Positions 1-11,519 of a stretch of 64,000 nt of DNA are shown here, in pieces. The notes under the pieces were generated by a model. The model was given only the letters and a program-made list of their open reading frames with translations, made no database searches and was not told the DNA's origin. Position 1 is the stretch's first letter, and the number at the start of each line of letters is the position of its first letter. Both the position numbers and the translations under genes were made by a program. Source of the DNA: Muricoccus pecuniae (lineage in GTDB: Bacteria > Pseudomonadota > Alphaproteobacteria > Acetobacterales > Acetobacteraceae); the NCBI RefSeq assembly GCF_014199205.1, contig NZ_JACIJD010000005.1, positions 124,001 through 188,000 of the forward strand, read 5' to 3'.

Positions 1-34
1 CCATTGCGCTGCGGCATTGCCGCAGCGCCAATGG
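1..34. repeat. Long hairpin upstream of nuoA
   Basis: The first 34 bases form an almost perfect inverted repeat. A 9-bp stem (7-15 with 19-27) has a 3-base ATT loop. Past one bulged base (28) it extends by six more pairs (1-6 with 29-34). There is no T-run after it, so it is not a classical intrinsic terminator. It may be the 3' end of an upstream transcript or an intergenic palindrome. The window edge hides its full context. Confidence 0.6.
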
Positions 35-57
35 ACGCATCCGGCGGTCGCGTGAGG

Positions 58-82
58 CCTCGGGTGCCCCGAAGCTCCGAGG
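58..82 (+). promoter_or_regulatory. nuoA leader hairpin overlapping the ribosome binding site
   Basis: CCTCGG (58-63) can pair with CCGAGG (77-82). The right arm runs into the purine-rich GAGGGG (79-84) that precedes the nuoA ATG at 86. If folded, it would bury part of the ribosome binding site. That it regulates anything is inference. Confidence 0.3.
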
Positions 83-85
83 GGC

Positions 86-457
86 ATGATGACCCAGCCG
101 CTGCTGGCCAATTACTTCCCGATCCTGGTTTTTCTCGGCATCGCGGCCGCGATCAGCATCGCCATGGTGGGCGGTTCGGTCCTGGCCGCGCGGCAGAAAC
201 CGGACGCGGAGAAGCTCTCGACCTATGAGTGCGGTTTCGAGCCTTTCGAGGACACGCGGCACCGCTTCGACGTGCGATTCTATCTCGTCGCGATCCTGTT
301 CATCATCTTCGACCTTGAGGTCGCGTTCCTCTTTCCCTGGGCGGTGTCGCTCGGCGGAATCGGCTGGCTCGGCTTCCTCTCGATGATGGGCTTCCTGGGC
401 CTGCTGACGGTCGGGTTCGTGTACGAGTGGCGCAAGGGCGCGCTGGACTGGGAATGA
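86..457 (+). CDS. nuoA: NADH-quinone oxidoreductase subunit A
   Basis: Small membrane subunit of proton-pumping complex I, near the junction of the membrane arm and the peripheral arm. The 123-residue product has three hydrophobic segments (about 10-34, 64-88, 93-113). The family motif YECGFEPF lies at 47-54 in the loop after the first helix, and [12 protein letters not shown] lies in helix 2. The ATG at 86 follows GAGGGGC; a second ATG at 89 is equally possible. First gene of the full nuoA-N operon, 79 bases before nuoB. Confidence 0.97.
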   Translation: MMTQPLLANYFPILVFLGIAAAISIAMVGGSVLAARQKPDAEKLSTYECGFEPFEDTRHRFDVRFYLVAILFIIFDLEVAFLFPWAVSLGGIGWLGFLSMMGFLGLLTVGFVYEWRKGALDWE

Positions 458-536
458 GCCGGGCGGCAAGCCTCGGCGAGACGGGCCTCCGGGCCCGCAG
501 GAACATGACGCGCGACCACGCGCGGAGGACGATGCG

Positions 537-1097
537 ATGAGCGGCGTCAGCACCGAACAACTGGCCTGGAACAACCAGGCGCTTCCCCCCGGACCTGAGC
601 AGGATGCGGTCCTGCAAAGCGTGAGCGGCGAGGTGGAGGAGAAGGGCTTCGTCGTCGCCAACCTGGACAAGGTGGTGAACTGGGCCCGCACGGGCAGCCT
701 CTGGCCGATGACCTTCGGCTTGGCCTGCTGCGCCGTGCCGATGATCCACGCCTATATGGCGCGCTACGACCTCGACCGGTTCGGCGTGATCCCCCGGGGA
801 TCGCCGCGCCAGTCGGACGTGATGATCGTGGCCGGCACGCTGACCAACAAGATGGCTCCCGCACTGCGCCGGGTTTACGACCAGATGAGTGAGCCGCGCT
901 GGGTCATCTCCATGGGCAGCTGCGCCAATGGCGGCGGCTACTATCACTGGAGCTACAGCGTGGTGCGCGGCTGCGACCGGATCGTGCCGGTGGATGTCTA
1001 TGTTCCCGGCTGCCCGCCTACGGCGGAGGCGCTGGTCTACGGCATCATGCAGTTGCAGAAGAAGATTCGCCGGACCGGGACGATTCTCCGTGGCTGA
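537..1097 (+). CDS. nuoB: NADH-quinone oxidoreductase subunit B
   Basis: Peripheral-arm subunit carrying iron-sulfur cluster N2, the last electron carrier before quinone. Its four cluster cysteines are visible as the adjacent pair C64/C65 (motif LACCAVPM), C129 ([12 protein letters not shown]) and C159 (VPGCPP). At 186 residues the length is normal. The ATG at 537 is preceded by the strong ribosome site GGAGGACG. The 3' end overlaps the nuoC GTG start by 8 bases, suggesting translational coupling. Confidence 0.98.
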   Translation: MSGVSTEQLAWNNQALPPGPEQDAVLQSVSGEVEEKGFVVANLDKVVNWARTGSLWPMTFGLACCAVPMIHAYMARYDLDRFGVIPRGSPRQSDVMIVAGTLTNKMAPALRRVYDQMSEPRWVISMGSCANGGGYYHWSYSVVRGCDRIVPVDVYVPGCPPTAEALVYGIMQLQKKIRRTGTILRG

Positions 1098-1764
1098 CCT
1101 CTCTGCCGATCTCACCACCCTCGGCGAGCAGGTCGCCGCGAGCCTGCCACCCGGCGCCGTTCTGGACGCGCATGTGGCGCGCGGCGCGGAGCTGGTAATC
1201 CGGATCCGCCGCGATCAGGTCCGCACCATCATGGCGGTCCTGCGCGCCGACCCGCGCTTCGCTTTCGAGCAGTGCATGGATATCTGCGGTGTGGACTTCC
1301 CCGAGCGCGCCGAGCGCTTCGAGGTGGTGTGGAACCTGCTCTCGCTGACCCACAACCATCGCATCCGCGTCATCACGTCCACGGATGCCGATACGCCGAT
1401 GCCGAGCGTGACCGCCATCTGGGCGACCGCGGGCTGGTTCGAGCGCGAAGCCTGGGACATGTACGGCATCGTTTTCGAAGGGCATGTCGACCTGCGACGC
1501 CTGCTGACCGATTACGGCTTCCAGGGGCACCCGCTCCGGAAGGACTTCCCGCTGACCGGCCATGTCGAGGTTCGCTACGATCCGGAGCGTCGCGAGGTGG
1601 TCTACGAGCCCGTGAAGCTCCAGCAGGACTTCCGCAACTTCGACTTCCTCTCTCCCTGGGAGGGCATGACGACCCTTCCGGGCGATGAGAAGGTCCACTT
1701 GAACAGAATCGCCCCGCCGCCCGCATCGCTTCTGGAAAAGCCGGAAGCGGAGAAGCAGCCATGA
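1090..1764 (+). CDS. nuoC: NADH-quinone oxidoreductase subunit C
   Basis: The 30-kDa-type subunit of the connecting module; separate here rather than fused to NuoD as in E. coli. 224 residues from a GTG start at 1090 that lies inside the end of nuoB. The reading frame stays open upstream, but that part is shadow of nuoB and lacks family similarity. The family signature is near the middle ([12 protein letters not shown], then HPLRKDFPL). The C-terminal tail carries the usual [10 protein letters not shown] segment. It overlaps nuoD by 4 bases (ATGA). Confidence 0.96.
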   Translation: MADLSADLTTLGEQVAASLPPGAVLDAHVARGAELVIRIRRDQVRTIMAVLRADPRFAFEQCMDICGVDFPERAERFEVVWNLLSLTHNHRIRVITSTDADTPMPSVTAIWATAGWFEREAWDMYGIVFEGHVDLRRLLTDYGFQGHPLRKDFPLTGHVEVRYDPERREVVYEPVKLQQDFRNFDFLSPWEGMTTLPGDEKVHLNRIAPPPASLLEKPEAEKQP

Positions 1765-3011
1765 GCCTGACCACTGGCGCCCTGAACGCCGCTGACGCCC
1801 CGACCATGGGCACCGAGGCCGCCGAACCGACGACCCGGCGGGTCGAGGTGGACAGCCACACCCTCAACTTCGGTCCGCAGCACCCGGCCGCGCACGGCGT
1901 GCTCCGCCTCATCCTGGAGATGAAGGGCGAGGTGGTGGAGCGCGCCGATCCGCATATCGGCCTGCTCCACCGCGGCACCGAGAAGCTGATCGAGTACAAG
2001 AGCTACCTCCAGGCGCTGCCCTATTTCGACCGGCTCGACTATGTCAGCCCGATGTGCATGGAGCACGTCTTCGCCCTCGGGACGGAGCGGCTGCTCGGCA
2101 TCACGCCGCCGGAGCGCGCGCAGTACATCCGCGTGCTCTTCGCCGAGATCACGCGCATCGCGAACCACCTGCTGAACATCACCACATACGCGCTGGATTG
2201 CGGTGCCATCACCCCGCCGCTCTGGGGCTTCGAGCAGCGCGAGATCCTGCTCGAGTTCTACGAGCAGGTTTCGGGCAGCCACTACCACGCGAACTACTTC
2301 CGCCCCGGCGGCGTGAAGGTGGATATGCCCGCCGGGCTCACCGACCGCATCCGGGCCTGGGCGAACGGCTTCCCCAAGTTCATCGACGACCTCGATGGCT
2401 TGCTGACGCATAACCGCATCTTCAAGCAGCGCACGGTCGATATCGGCGTCATGACGGCCGAGCAGGCGATGGACTGGGGCTTCTCCGGCCCCTGCCTGCG
2501 CGCTTCCGGCGTGGCCTGGGACCTGCGCCGGCAGCAGCCCTACGACGTCTATGACCGGATGGAGTTCGAGATCCCGGTCGGCCGCCACGGCGACTGCTAC
2601 GACCGCTACCTCGTCCGCATGGCCGAGATGCGGGAGAGCCTGAAGATCATCCACCAGTGCCTGGACCAGATGCCGTCCGGCCCGGTGAAGATCCAGGACA
2701 ACAAGATCACGCCGCCGCGGCGGGGCGAGATGAAGCGCTCGATGGAGTCGCTCATCCATCACTTCAAGCTCTACACCGAGGGCTATCACGTGCCGCCGGG
2801 CGCTACCTATACGGCGGTCGAGGCGCCCAAGGGCGAGTTCGGCATCTATCTCGTGGCGGACGGGACCAACCGCCCCTATCGCTGCAAGATCCGTGCGCCC
2901 GGCTTCGCGCATCTCCAGGCCATGGAGGCGCTGTCCAAGGGGCACATGCTGGCGGATGCGGTGGCCGTGATCGGGAGCCTTGATATCGTGTTCGGGGAGA
3001 TCGACCGATGA
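1761..3011 (+). CDS. nuoD: NADH-quinone oxidoreductase subunit D
   Basis: The 49-kDa-type subunit, which with NuoB forms the quinone-reduction pocket and is evolutionarily related to NiFe-hydrogenase large subunits. 416 residues, normal for a stand-alone NuoD. Near the N terminus is the motif [13 protein letters not shown], containing the conserved histidine loop. Further conserved stretches include [14 protein letters not shown] and DPHIGLL. It starts at an ATG overlapping the nuoC stop by 4 bases and ends overlapping the nuoE start by 4 bases. Confidence 0.98.
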   Translation: MSLTTGALNAADAPTMGTEAAEPTTRRVEVDSHTLNFGPQHPAAHGVLRLILEMKGEVVERADPHIGLLHRGTEKLIEYKSYLQALPYFDRLDYVSPMCMEHVFALGTERLLGITPPERAQYIRVLFAEITRIANHLLNITTYALDCGAITPPLWGFEQREILLEFYEQVSGSHYHANYFRPGGVKVDMPAGLTDRIRAWANGFPKFIDDLDGLLTHNRIFKQRTVDIGVMTAEQAMDWGFSGPCLRASGVAWDLRRQQPYDVYDRMEFEIPVGRHGDCYDRYLVRMAEMRESLKIIHQCLDQMPSGPVKIQDNKITPPRRGEMKRSMESLIHHFKLYTEGYHVPPGATYTAVEAPKGEFGIYLVADGTNRPYRCKIRAPGFAHLQAMEALSKGHMLADAVAVIGSLDIVFGEIDR

Positions 3012-3679
3012 CCGAAGGACCTGTCGATCACCTCGACCCGAACTGGCGCAACAGCGAAGCCGAGCCGGACAGCTTCGACTTCGATGCCGAGAGCGAGGCG
3101 CAGATCGCCAAGATCCTCGCCCGCTATCCCGAGGCGAAGAAGGCCTCCGGCGTCATCCCGCTGCTCTACGTCGTGCAGAAGCAGATGGGGCGGCAGACGG
3201 GCAGCGCCTGGGTTCCGCGCATCGCGATGGACAAGGTGGGCGAGCGCCTCGGCATGGCGCCCATCCGCGTCTACGAGGTTGCGACCTTCTACTTCATGTT
3301 CAACACGAAGCCGATCGGGCGCTACCACCTGCAGGTCTGCGGCACGACGCCCTGCATGCTGCGCGGGTCGGACGACGTGCTGCGCGCCTGCAAGGATGCC
3401 GGCAAGCTAAAGGGCTATGGCGACACCAGCGAGGACGGGCTCTTCACCCTGACCGAGGTGGAATGCCTGGGCGCCTGCGTGAACGCGCCGATCCTGCAGG
3501 TGGACGACGACTACTACGAGGACCTCGACTACGGCCGCACGGTCGAGCTGATCGAGGCGCTGCGCCGCGGCGAGCGTCCGGCGCCGGGCAGCACCACCGG
3601 GCGCCAGACGAGCGCGCCGGAGGGCGGGCCGCTGACGCTGCTCGACGTGCCCATGCTGGAAGAGCGGGGAGGGAACTGA
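3008..3679 (+). CDS. nuoE: NADH-quinone oxidoreductase subunit E
   Basis: The 24-kDa-type thioredoxin-fold subunit of the NADH-dehydrogenase module, binding the [2Fe-2S] cluster N1a. The four ligands are visible as C111, C116, C153 and C157 (CGTTPC and ECLGAC). It has 223 residues. The last 35 or so (after [10 protein letters not shown]) look like a flexible, low-complexity extension. The ATG overlaps the nuoD stop by 4 bases, and nuoF follows after 2 bases. Confidence 0.97.
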   Translation: MTEGPVDHLDPNWRNSEAEPDSFDFDAESEAQIAKILARYPEAKKASGVIPLLYVVQKQMGRQTGSAWVPRIAMDKVGERLGMAPIRVYEVATFYFMFNTKPIGRYHLQVCGTTPCMLRGSDDVLRACKDAGKLKGYGDTSEDGLFTLTEVECLGACVNAPILQVDDDYYEDLDYGRTVELIEALRRGERPAPGSTTGRQTSAPEGGPLTLLDVPMLEERGGN

Positions 3680-3681
3680 GC

Positions 3682-4992
3682 ATGGCCCTTCAGGACAAGG
3701 ACCGCATCTTCACCAACCTCTACGGCACCCAGCACTGGGGCCTGGAGGCAGCGCGCAAGCGCGGCAACTGGGACGGCACGGGGGCGATCATCGCCAAGGG
3801 CCGCGACTGGATCATCGAGGAGGTGAAGCAGTCCGGGCTGCGCGGCCGCGGCGGCGCGGGCTTCCCGACAGGGCTGAAGTGGTCCTTCATGCCCAAGTCC
3901 AATCCGGACGGGCGTCCCTCCTACCTCGTCGTGAACTCCGACGAGTCCGAGCCGGGCACCTGCAAGGATCGCGACATCCTGCGCCACGATCCGCACACGC
4001 TGATCGAGGGCTGCCTCATCGCCGCCGTCGCGATGAATGCGAGCGCGGGCTACATCTATGTCCGCGGCGAGTACTACAACGAGCATCTCGTGCTGCAGGC
4101 CGCGATCGACGAGGCCTACGAGGCCGGGCTGCTCGGGAAGAACGCGGCCGGCTCGGGCTATGACTTCGACCTCTACGTCCATCGCGGGGCAGGGGCCTAC
4201 ATCTGCGGCGAGGAGACGGCGCTCATCGAGTCCCTCGAGGGCAAGAAGGGCATGCCGCGCCTGAAGCCGCCCTTCCCGGCGGCGGTCGGCCTCTATGGCT
4301 GCCCGACGACGGTGAACAATGTCGAGACCATCGCGGTGGTGCCGACCATCCTGCGGCGGGGCGGGGCCTGGTTCTCCGGCTTCGGCCGGGCGAAGAACTC
4401 GGGCACGAAGATCTTCTGCATCCAGGGCCATGTAAATAAGCCCTGCAACGTGGAGGAGGAGATGAGCATCCCGCTGCGGGAGCTCATTGAGCGTCATGCC
4501 GGCGGCGTGCGCGGAGGCTGGGACAACCTGCTCTGCGTCATCCCCGGCGGTTCCTCCACGCCGCTGCTCCCCAAGCATGTCTGCGACGACGTGCTGATGG
4601 ACTTCGACGCGCTGCGCGAGCACAAGTCGGGCCTCGGCACGGCGGGGGTGATCGTGATGGACAAGTCCACGGACCTGATCCGCGCCATCGCCCGCCTCTC
4701 GAAGTTCTACAAGCACGAGAGCTGCGGCCAGTGCACGCCCTGCCGCGAGGGCATGGGCTGGGTCAGCCGCATGATGGACCGCATGGTCGAGGGCCGCGCC
4801 GAGATCGACGAGATCGACCTGCTGGAGGACGTGACGAAGCGCATCGAGGGGCACACGATCTGCGCCCTTGCCGATGGCGGCGTCTGGCCCGTGCAGGGCC
4901 TCATCCGCCACTTCCGTCCGATGATGGAGGAGCGGATCGCCGAGTATAAGAGGAAGCATGCCGCCCGGGTCTTCCCGATGGCGGCGGAGTGA
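3682..4992 (+). CDS. nuoF: NADH-quinone oxidoreductase subunit F
   Basis: The 51-kDa-type flavoprotein that oxidises NADH. 436 residues from the ATG at 3682; the frame is open further upstream, but only over nuoE. The glycine-rich FMN/NADH-binding loop [16 protein letters not shown] is at 52-67, with a second signature [12 protein letters not shown] from 171. The N3 [4Fe-4S] ligands are C348, C351, C354 and C394. It sits 2 bases after nuoE and 4 before nuoG. Confidence 0.98.
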   Translation: MALQDKDRIFTNLYGTQHWGLEAARKRGNWDGTGAIIAKGRDWIIEEVKQSGLRGRGGAGFPTGLKWSFMPKSNPDGRPSYLVVNSDESEPGTCKDRDILRHDPHTLIEGCLIAAVAMNASAGYIYVRGEYYNEHLVLQAAIDEAYEAGLLGKNAAGSGYDFDLYVHRGAGAYICGEETALIESLEGKKGMPRLKPPFPAAVGLYGCPTTVNNVETIAVVPTILRRGGAWFSGFGRAKNSGTKIFCIQGHVNKPCNVEEEMSIPLRELIERHAGGVRGGWDNLLCVIPGGSSTPLLPKHVCDDVLMDFDALREHKSGLGTAGVIVMDKSTDLIRAIARLSKFYKHESCGQCTPCREGMGWVSRMMDRMVEGRAEIDEIDLLEDVTKRIEGHTICALADGGVWPVQGLIRHFRPMMEERIAEYKRKHAARVFPMAAE

Positions 4993-4996
4993 AGCC

Positions 4997-7057
4997 ATGA
5001 GCGATGTGAAGCTCATCAAGGTCACGGTGGATGGCGAGGAGGTCGAGGTGCCGCTGGGCGCCACGGCCCTCCAGGCGGCGGAGCAGGCGGGGAAGGAAAT
5101 CCCCCGCTTCTGCTATCACGAGCGCCTGTCGATCGCCGGCAACTGCCGCATGTGCCTCGTTGAAGTGGAGAAGGCGCCGAAGCCCGTCGCCTCCTGCGCC
5201 TTCCCCGTCATGGACGGGATGAAGATCATCACGGACAGCCCGGTGGTGCGGAACGCGCGCCGGGGCGTGATGGAGTTCCTGCTGATCAACCACCCGCTGG
5301 ACTGCCCGATCTGCGACCAGGGCGGCGAGTGCGACCTGCAGGACCAGGCGATGGCTTATGGCGGCGACCACAGCCGCTATCACGAGCACAAGCGCTCTGT
5401 GACCGACAAGTATCTCGGCCCGCTGATCAAGACTATCATGACGCGCTGCATCCAGTGCACGCGCTGCGTCCGCTTCGCGACCGAGATCGCGGGCGTGCCG
5501 GAGCTGGGCGCGGTGGGGCGGGGCGAGGCGCTGGAGATCACCACCTATGTGGAGAAGGCGCTCTCCACCGAGTTGTCGGGCAACCTGATCGACATCTGCC
5601 CCGTCGGCGCCCTGACCAGCCGCCCCTACGCCTACATGTACCGTCCGTGGGAGCTGGCGAAGACGGACAGCGTGGACGTGCTCGACGCGACGGGCACGAA
5701 CATCCGCGTGGACAGCCGCGGGCCGGACGTGATCCGCATCCTCCCGCGCGTGCATGAGGAGGTGAATGAGGAGTGGATGGCCGATCGCGGCCGCTTCTCC
5801 TTCGATGCGCTCAAGAAGCGCCGCCTGGATCGCCCCTGGGTGAGGCAGGACGGCAAGCTGCGCCCGGTTTCCTGGCCCGAGGCCTTCGCCGCGATCGCGG
5901 CCCGGCTGAAGGGCGTGTCCGGGGACCGGATCGGCGCCGTCGCGGGCGGGCTGGCCGATGCGGAGAGCATGGTCGCGCTGAAGGACCTGATGGCCGCGCT
6001 GGGCTCCGCCAACCTCGACTGCCGTGAGGACGGCGCGGCGCTCGACGGCTCGGAGCGGGCCTTCTACCTCTTCAACAGCACCATCGCCGGCATCGACCAC
6101 GCGGATGCGGTCCTCCTGATCGGGGGGAACCCGCGCGTCGAGGCGCCCGTGCTGAACGCGCGCATCCGTCGCCGGGCGATGGCCCGCGTGCCCGTGGGCG
6201 TGATCGGGGCGGAGGCGAACCTCACCTATCCCGCCACTCAACTGGGTGACGGGCCGGACGCCCTTCGCGGCGTGCTGGAGGGGGCGTTCGGGGACGTGCT
6301 CCGCAACGCCAAGCGCCCGCTCATCCTGCTCAGCCGCGCCGCGCTGGCGCGGCCGGACGGGGCCGCGGTGCTCGCCGCCACCTGGGCGCTCGTGCGCTCG
6401 CTCGACGCCGTCACCGCGGAGTGGAACGGCTTCAACCTGCTCCACACGCAGGGCGGGCAGGTCGCGGCCCTCGACCTCGGCTTCCTGCCGGGGCAGGGGG
6501 GCAAGGACCTCGGCGCCATGCTGGGCGGCGGGGTGGACGTGCTCTGGCTCCTGGGCGCGGACGGCTTTGATGCTTCGCTCATCGCGCCGGGAACCTTCGT
6601 GATCTACCAGGGGCATCACGGCGACCGCGCGGCGGGGCGGGCCGACGTCATCCTTCCCGGTGCGACCTATCTGGAAAAGGACGGCACCTATGTGAGCACG
6701 GAGGGCCGGGTGCAGCGCGGCCGCCGCGCCGTCTTCCCGCCGGGCGAGGCGCGCGAGGATTGGCGCATCCTCCGGGCGGCCAGCGAGCTGCTCGGCCACG
6801 CGCTGCCCTATGACGACCTCTTCGCCATTCGCGCGCGGCTGGCCGAGGTGAACCCGGTCTTTTCCCGGGTGGACGAGGTGCCCCAGCCCGCGGCCGTCTC
6901 CGCGGCGCCGGCCGGCGAGGCCGCGGCGACGGGCTCGGCGGCCTTCGCGCCGGGGATCACGAACTACTGGCAGGCGGACGTGTTCGGCCGGGCGAGCGAC
7001 GTGATGGCCGAGTGCGCCCGTGCCCAGGCTCCCTCTCCTGCCATGGCGGCCGAGTGA
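4997..7057 (+). CDS. nuoG: NADH-quinone oxidoreductase subunit G
   Basis: Large iron-sulfur subunit, 686 residues. The N terminus is a [2Fe-2S] ferredoxin domain (C39, C50, C53, C67). A His/Cys [4Fe-4S] site follows (H99, C103, C106, C112, motif [14 protein letters not shown]), then a second [4Fe-4S] site (C151, C154, C157, C201). The remainder is a molybdopterin-oxidoreductase-like domain that binds no cofactor in this family. The ATG at 4997 gives the standard N terminus. The stop TGA shares one base with the nuoH ATG. Confidence 0.97.
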   Translation: MSDVKLIKVTVDGEEVEVPLGATALQAAEQAGKEIPRFCYHERLSIAGNCRMCLVEVEKAPKPVASCAFPVMDGMKIITDSPVVRNARRGVMEFLLINHPLDCPICDQGGECDLQDQAMAYGGDHSRYHEHKRSVTDKYLGPLIKTIMTRCIQCTRCVRFATEIAGVPELGAVGRGEALEITTYVEKALSTELSGNLIDICPVGALTSRPYAYMYRPWELAKTDSVDVLDATGTNIRVDSRGPDVIRILPRVHEEVNEEWMADRGRFSFDALKKRRLDRPWVRQDGKLRPVSWPEAFAAIAARLKGVSGDRIGAVAGGLADAESMVALKDLMAALGSANLDCREDGAALDGSERAFYLFNSTIAGIDHADAVLLIGGNPRVEAPVLNARIRRRAMARVPVGVIGAEANLTYPATQLGDGPDALRGVLEGAFGDVLRNAKRPLILLSRAALARPDGAAVLAATWALVRSLDAVTAEWNGFNLLHTQGGQVAALDLGFLPGQGGKDLGAMLGGGVDVLWLLGADGFDASLIAPGTFVIYQGHHGDRAAGRADVILPGATYLEKDGTYVSTEGRVQRGRRAVFPPGEAREDWRILRAASELLGHALPYDDLFAIRARLAEVNPVFSRVDEVPQPAAVSAAPAGEAAATGSAAFAPGITNYWQADVFGRASDVMAECARAQAPSPAMAAE

Positions 7058-8067
7058 TGATCGACTTCCTCAATACCCCGGTCGGCGTCCTCGCGCTCAC
7101 GGTCGCGCAGGCCCTGGCCATCCTCGTGCCGCTGCTGATCGGCGTGGCCTACATGACCTGGGCCGAGCGCAAGATCATGGCGGCCATGCAGCTCCGTAAG
7201 GGTCCGAACGTCGTCGGCCCCTTCGGCCTGCTGCAGCCCTTCGCCGATGCCGCGAAGATGCTGATGAAGGAGACGATCGTGCCCACGGGCGCGAGCCGTG
7301 TCCTCTTCATCATGGCGCCGATGCTCACCTTCGTGCTGGCGATGATCGCCTGGGCCGTGATCCCGGTGAACGAGGGCTGGGCCATCGCCGACATCAATGT
7401 CGGGGTGCTCTACCTCTTCGCGATCTCCTCGCTCGGCGTCTACGGGATCATTATCGCGGGCTGGGCGTCGAACTCGAAATACGCCTTCCTCGGCGCGCTT
7501 CGCTCGGCGGCGCAGATGGTGTCCTACGAAGTCTCGATGGGCTTCGTGATCGTGACGGTGCTTCTCTGCGTCGGGTCCTTGAACCTAACGGACATCGTGC
7601 TGGCGCAGAAGGGGCTGTGGTTCTTCATCCCCCTCTTCCCGATGTTCATCATCTTCTTCATCTCCACGCTGGCGGAAACGAACCGGGCGCCCTTCGACCT
7701 GCCCGAGGGCGAGTCGGAGCTGGTGGCGGGCTTCTTCGTGGAATACTCCGCGATGACCTTCGCCCTCTTCTTCCTCGGCGAGTACGCGAACATGATCCTC
7801 ATGTCCTCGCTCACCACCATTCTCTTCCTAGGCGGCTGGCTTCCCCCTTTCGACGTGGCGCCGCTGAACTGGGTGCCCGGGCCGGTCTGGTTCATCCTAA
7901 AGATCTGCCTCTGCCTTTTCACCTTCGTTTGGGTCCGCGCCACCTTCCCGCGTTACCGCTACGACCAGCTCATGCGGCTCGGCTGGAAGGTGTTCCTGCC
8001 GATCAGCCTCGTCTGGCTGGTGCTCACGGCGGCGGTGCTGAAGATCTTCGGCTGGCTCCCGGCATGA
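7057..8067 (+). CDS. nuoH: NADH-quinone oxidoreductase subunit H
   Basis: Membrane subunit that contributes to the quinone chamber and links the peripheral arm to the proton-pumping modules. 336 residues with about eight hydrophobic helices. The conserved acidic loop [11 protein letters not shown], known in the family to line the quinone site, follows ETNRAPFDL. The ATG at 7057 overlaps the nuoG stop by one base. A 37-base gap to nuoI contains a purine-rich GGAAAGG site. Confidence 0.98.
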   Translation: MIDFLNTPVGVLALTVAQALAILVPLLIGVAYMTWAERKIMAAMQLRKGPNVVGPFGLLQPFADAAKMLMKETIVPTGASRVLFIMAPMLTFVLAMIAWAVIPVNEGWAIADINVGVLYLFAISSLGVYGIIIAGWASNSKYAFLGALRSAAQMVSYEVSMGFVIVTVLLCVGSLNLTDIVLAQKGLWFFIPLFPMFIIFFISTLAETNRAPFDLPEGESELVAGFFVEYSAMTFALFFLGEYANMILMSSLTTILFLGGWLPPFDVAPLNWVPGPVWFILKICLCLFTFVWVRATFPRYRYDQLMRLGWKVFLPISLVWLVLTAAVLKIFGWLPA

Positions 8068-8104
8068 CCCGCCGTAACCTAACTCGCGGAAAGGTCCGCA
8101 CCTG

Positions 8105-8593
8105 ATGGCGACGCTCGACAAGTTCGCGCGCAGTCTCCTGCTTACGGAGCTCGTCTCCGGCATGGGGCTGACGCTCAAAGCCTTCTTCAGCAAGAAGGCG
8201 ACCATCTCCTATCCCAGCGAGCGCTCGCCGCTGAGCCCCCGCTTCCGGGGGGAGCACGCCCTGCGCCGGTATCCGAATGGCGAGGAGCGTTGCATTGCCT
8301 GCAAGCTCTGCGAGGCGGTCTGCCCCGCGCTGGCCATCACGATCGAGGCCGAGCCACGCGAGGACGGGTCCCGGCGCACGACGCGTTACGACATCGACAT
8401 GACGAAGTGCATCTATTGCGGGCTCTGCGAGGAAGCCTGCCCGGTCGATGCGATCGTCGAGGGCCCCAACCTGGAGTTCGCGACCGAGACGCGCGAGGAG
8501 CTGCTCTACAACAAGCAGAAGCTCCTCGATAACGGCGACCGCTGGGAGCCGATCCTGGCCGCGCGCCTCCAGGCGGATGCACCCTATCGATGA
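8105..8593 (+). CDS. nuoI: NADH-quinone oxidoreductase subunit I
   Basis: Peripheral-arm ferredoxin subunit carrying clusters N6a and N6b. 162 residues with two classic 4Fe-4S motifs: C63, C66, C69, C73 ([11 protein letters not shown]) and C102, C105, C108, C112 ([11 protein letters not shown]). An amphipathic N-terminal stretch (MGLTLKAFF) is usual for membrane-proximal docking. It overlaps nuoJ by 4 bases. Confidence 0.98.
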   Translation: MATLDKFARSLLLTELVSGMGLTLKAFFSKKATISYPSERSPLSPRFRGEHALRRYPNGEERCIACKLCEAVCPALAITIEAEPREDGSRRTTRYDIDMTKCIYCGLCEEACPVDAIVEGPNLEFATETREELLYNKQKLLDNGDRWEPILAARLQADAPYR

Positions 8594-9285
8594 TCGCCGG
8601 ACTCGCCTTCTACGCCTTCGCCGCGGTGCTGATCGCCAGCGCCGTCATGGTGGTGACCAGCCGGAACCCCGTGCACAGCGTGCTGTTCCTGATCCTCGGC
8701 TTCTTCAACGCGGCGGCGCTGTTCCTGATCGCGGGGGCCGAGTTCCTGGCGATGATCCTGGTCATCGTCTATGTCGGTGCTGTCGCGGTGCTGTTCCTCT
8801 TCGTCGTGATGATGCTGGACATTGATTTCGCGCAGCTCCGCCAAGGCTTCCAGCGCTACGCCCCGATCGGCGCAGTGATCGGCGGCATCCTTTTCCTCGA
8901 GCTCGTCTTCGTCCTCGGCGCCTGGCAGTCGAGCGGCCAGTCGGAAGGCCTGCGCCTCAATCCGACCCCGGCCGACGTCCAGAACACGGCCGCCATCGGC
9001 CGCGTGCTCTACACGGAGTATGTCTTCCTCTTCCAGGCCGCGGGCCTCATCCTGCTCGTCGCGATGATTGGCGCCATCGTCCTCACCCATCGCGACCGCC
9101 CGCGGAGCCGTCGCCAGGATATTGATGCCCAGGTGTCCCGGCGCACGCAGCTCGACATGGCGAACGTTCCCGTGGGCGCCTCCATCGGGCAGCTCGGCAT
9201 CCTTCGCCCGCTGCCGCCCGAGCAGCCGAAGCCGAAGGCCGTGGCGCAGGACCATGGCGATCACGGGCACGGAGGACACCACTGA
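8590..9285 (+). CDS. nuoJ: NADH-quinone oxidoreductase subunit J
   Basis: Membrane subunit with about five helices. 231 residues, longer than the E. coli protein (about 184). The extra part is a polar C-terminal tail after the last helix, ending in a His/Gly-rich run ([12 protein letters not shown]). The helix carrying the pi-bulge region ([17 protein letters not shown]) is recognisable. The tail may bind metal or be a disordered extension; this is inference. It overlaps nuoK by one base. Confidence 0.95.
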   Translation: MIAGLAFYAFAAVLIASAVMVVTSRNPVHSVLFLILGFFNAAALFLIAGAEFLAMILVIVYVGAVAVLFLFVVMMLDIDFAQLRQGFQRYAPIGAVIGGILFLELVFVLGAWQSSGQSEGLRLNPTPADVQNTAAIGRVLYTEYVFLFQAAGLILLVAMIGAIVLTHRDRPRSRRQDIDAQVSRRTQLDMANVPVGASIGQLGILRPLPPEQPKPKAVAQDHGDHGHGGHH

Positions 9286-9596
9286 TGCTGGACATCGGGC
9301 TGGGCCACTACCTGACCGTCGGCGCGATCCTCTTCGTCCTCGGCGTCTTCGGCATCTTCCTCAACCGGAAGAACATCATCGTCATCCTGATGTCGGTGGA
9401 GCTGATCCTGCTCTCGGTGAACCTGAACCTCGTGGCCTTCTCGGCCCGGCTCGGGGATCTGACGGGCCAGATCTTCGCCATGTTCATCCTGACCGTTGCG
9501 GCGGCCGAGGCCGCGATCGGGCTGGCGATCGTCGTCATCTACTTCCGCAACCGCGGCAGCATTGAGGTGGAAGACGTGTCCACCCTGAAGGGATAA
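9285..9596 (+). CDS. nuoK: NADH-quinone oxidoreductase subunit K
   Basis: Small three-helix membrane subunit, homologous to MrpC of Na+/H+ antiporters, in the proton-transfer chain. 103 residues, close to the family norm. The helix-2 segment [20 protein letters not shown] carries the conserved intramembrane glutamate, and a second acidic residue lies in helix 3 ([11 protein letters not shown]). The ATG overlaps the nuoJ stop by one base. nuoL starts 6 bases after its stop. Confidence 0.97.
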   Translation: MLDIGLGHYLTVGAILFVLGVFGIFLNRKNIIVILMSVELILLSVNLNLVAFSARLGDLTGQIFAMFILTVAAAEAAIGLAIVVIYFRNRGSIEVEDVSTLKG

Positions 9597-9602
9597 GGCG
9601 CC

Positions 9603-11519
9603 ATGTTCGTCGGTGCCGTTTTCTTCCCCCTCCTGGGCGCGACCCTCGCCGGCTTCTTCGGACGCTGGCTGGGCGACCGGCTCTCCATGTGGGTGTCCGT
9701 CGGCTGCATGGTGCTGGCCGCCATCTGCGGCGTCTCGGCCTTCGTCGAGGTGGGGCTGCACTCCGCTCCCCGCGTGGTGACCATTGCCGAATGGATCGAT
9801 GTCGGCGGGCTGAGCGTCGACTGGGCGCTCCGCTACGACACGCTGAGCGCGATGATGGTCGGGATGGTGACCTTCATCTCGACCTTTATCCATCTCTACA
9901 GCGTGGGCTACATGTCCCACGACGAGACCCCGCCGCGGTTCTTCGCCTATCTCGGCCTCTTCACCTTCGCGATGTTGATGCTGGTGACGGCGGACAACCT
10001 CGTGCAGCTGTTCTTCGGCTGGGAAGGGGTCGGTCTCGCGAGCTACCTGCTGATCGGCTACTGGTACGATCGGGAGAGCGCCAACCGCGCATCGATGAAG
10101 GCCTTCATCGTGAACCGCGTCGGCGATCTCTTCTTCATGCTCGGCATGGCGCTGACCTTCTGGACCTTCGGCGCGCTCACCTTCGGGGACATCTTCGCCC
10201 GGGTCGAGGAGATGCGCGGCGCGACCTTCGCCGGGCTGCCTGCCCTGGAGGTCATCTCGGTCCTTCTCTTCCTCGGTGCCTGCGGCAAGTCTGCCCAGCT
10301 CGGGCTGCACACCTGGCTGCCGGACGCCATGGAGGGCCCGACGCCGGTTTCCGCGCTGATCCATGCGGCGACGATGGTCACGGCCGGCGTGTTCCTGCTC
10401 GCGCGCATGTCGCCCATCTTCGAGTACGCTCCCAACGCGCTCACCCTGGTGACGATCGTCGGCGCCTCGACGGCTTTCTTCGCCGCGACGGTGGGATGCG
10501 TTCAGAACGACATCAAGCGCATCATCGCCTATTCGACCTGCTCGCAGCTCGGCTACATGTTCTTCGCGATCGGGGTCGGCGCTTACCAGTCGGCGGTGTT
10601 CCACCTCTTCACCCACGCCTTCTTCAAGGCGCTGCTCTTCCTCTCTGCCGGCTCCGTGATCCACGCCATGTCGGACGAGCAGGACATCCGGAAGATGGGC
10701 GGGATCTGGACGAAGATCCCCATCACCTACGCCGTGATGTGGATCGGCAGCCTCGCCCTGGCCGGCATTCCGTTCTTCGCCGGCTACTACTCGAAGGACA
10801 TGATCCTCGAGAGCGCCTTCGCCGCCCACACGGGGACTGGCATGTATGCCTTCGCCATGGGGCTGATCGCGGCCTTCCTCACCGCTTTCTACTCCTGGCG
10901 CCTGCTGATCCTGACCTTCCACGGTGCTCCCCGGGCCGATCGCCACGTGATGGAGCACGTGCATGAGAGCCCGGCGGTGATGCTGATCCCGCTTCTCGTC
11001 CTCGCCGTCGGTGCCCTGTTCACGGGCGCGGCCTTCTACGAGCTTTTCGTTGGCCATCACGAGGGGGAGTTCTGGAACGGCGCGATCTACACGGCGGAGC
11101 ACAATCACGTCCTCCACGCGGCGCACAGCGTGCCGGAGTGGGTGCCGCTCGCGCCCACGGTGATCGCTGTGGCCGGGATCGCGCTCGCCTATCTTTTCTA
11201 CATGTTCGCCCCTTCGATTCCCGCTCGCCTGGCGCAGACCTTCCCAGGGATCCATCGGTTCCTGTTGCACAAGTGGTACTTCGACGAGCTGTACGACGCA
11301 GTCTTCGTCCGGCCGTTCCGAATGCTCGCCCAGCTCTTCTGGAAGGTGGGTGACGCGACCATCATCGATGGCCTTCCGAACGGCATCGCGGCCGTAACCT
11401 CGGACGCGGCGCGCGGCGTGGCGCGGTTCCAGACGGGCCGCGTGGCGAACTACGCCTTCACCATGATCGCGGGCCTCGTGGTCTTCGTCTCCGTCATCTT
11501 TCTGGGCTTCACGCGATGA
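9603..11519 (+). CDS. nuoL: NADH-quinone oxidoreductase subunit L
   Basis: Distal antiporter-like proton-pumping subunit. 638 residues, with the long C-terminal extension typical of NuoL that carries the lateral helix. Conserved features include [18 protein letters not shown], the [20 protein letters not shown] helix-loop and KSAQLGLH. Multiple hydrophobic helices run throughout. The ATG is 6 bases after nuoK, and the last bases overlap nuoM by 4. Confidence 0.98.
   Translation: MFVGAVFFPLLGATLAGFFGRWLGDRLSMWVSVGCMVLAAICGVSAFVEVGLHSAPRVVTIAEWIDVGGLSVDWALRYDTLSAMMVGMVTFISTFIHLYSVGYMSHDETPPRFFAYLGLFTFAMLMLVTADNLVQLFFGWEGVGLASYLLIGYWYDRESANRASMKAFIVNRVGDLFFMLGMALTFWTFGALTFGDIFARVEEMRGATFAGLPALEVISVLLFLGACGKSAQLGLHTWLPDAMEGPTPVSALIHAATMVTAGVFLLARMSPIFEYAPNALTLVTIVGASTAFFAATVGCVQNDIKRIIAYSTCSQLGYMFFAIGVGAYQSAVFHLFTHAFFKALLFLSAGSVIHAMSDEQDIRKMGGIWTKIPITYAVMWIGSLALAGIPFFAGYYSKDMILESAFAAHTGTGMYAFAMGLIAAFLTAFYSWRLLILTFHGAPRADRHVMEHVHESPAVMLIPLLVLAVGALFTGAAFYELFVGHHEGEFWNGAIYTAEHNHVLHAAHSVPEWVPLAPTVIAVAGIALAYLFYMFAPSIPARLAQTFPGIHRFLLHKWYFDELYDAVFVRPFRMLAQLFWKVGDATIIDGLPNGIAAVTSDAARGVARFQTGRVANYAFTMIAGLVVFVSVIFLGFTR

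Noticed and set aside
1602-2945. 447-codon minus-strand frame opposite nuoD
   Set aside because: Shadow of nuoD; composition reflects GC-biased third positions and no family motif was seen.
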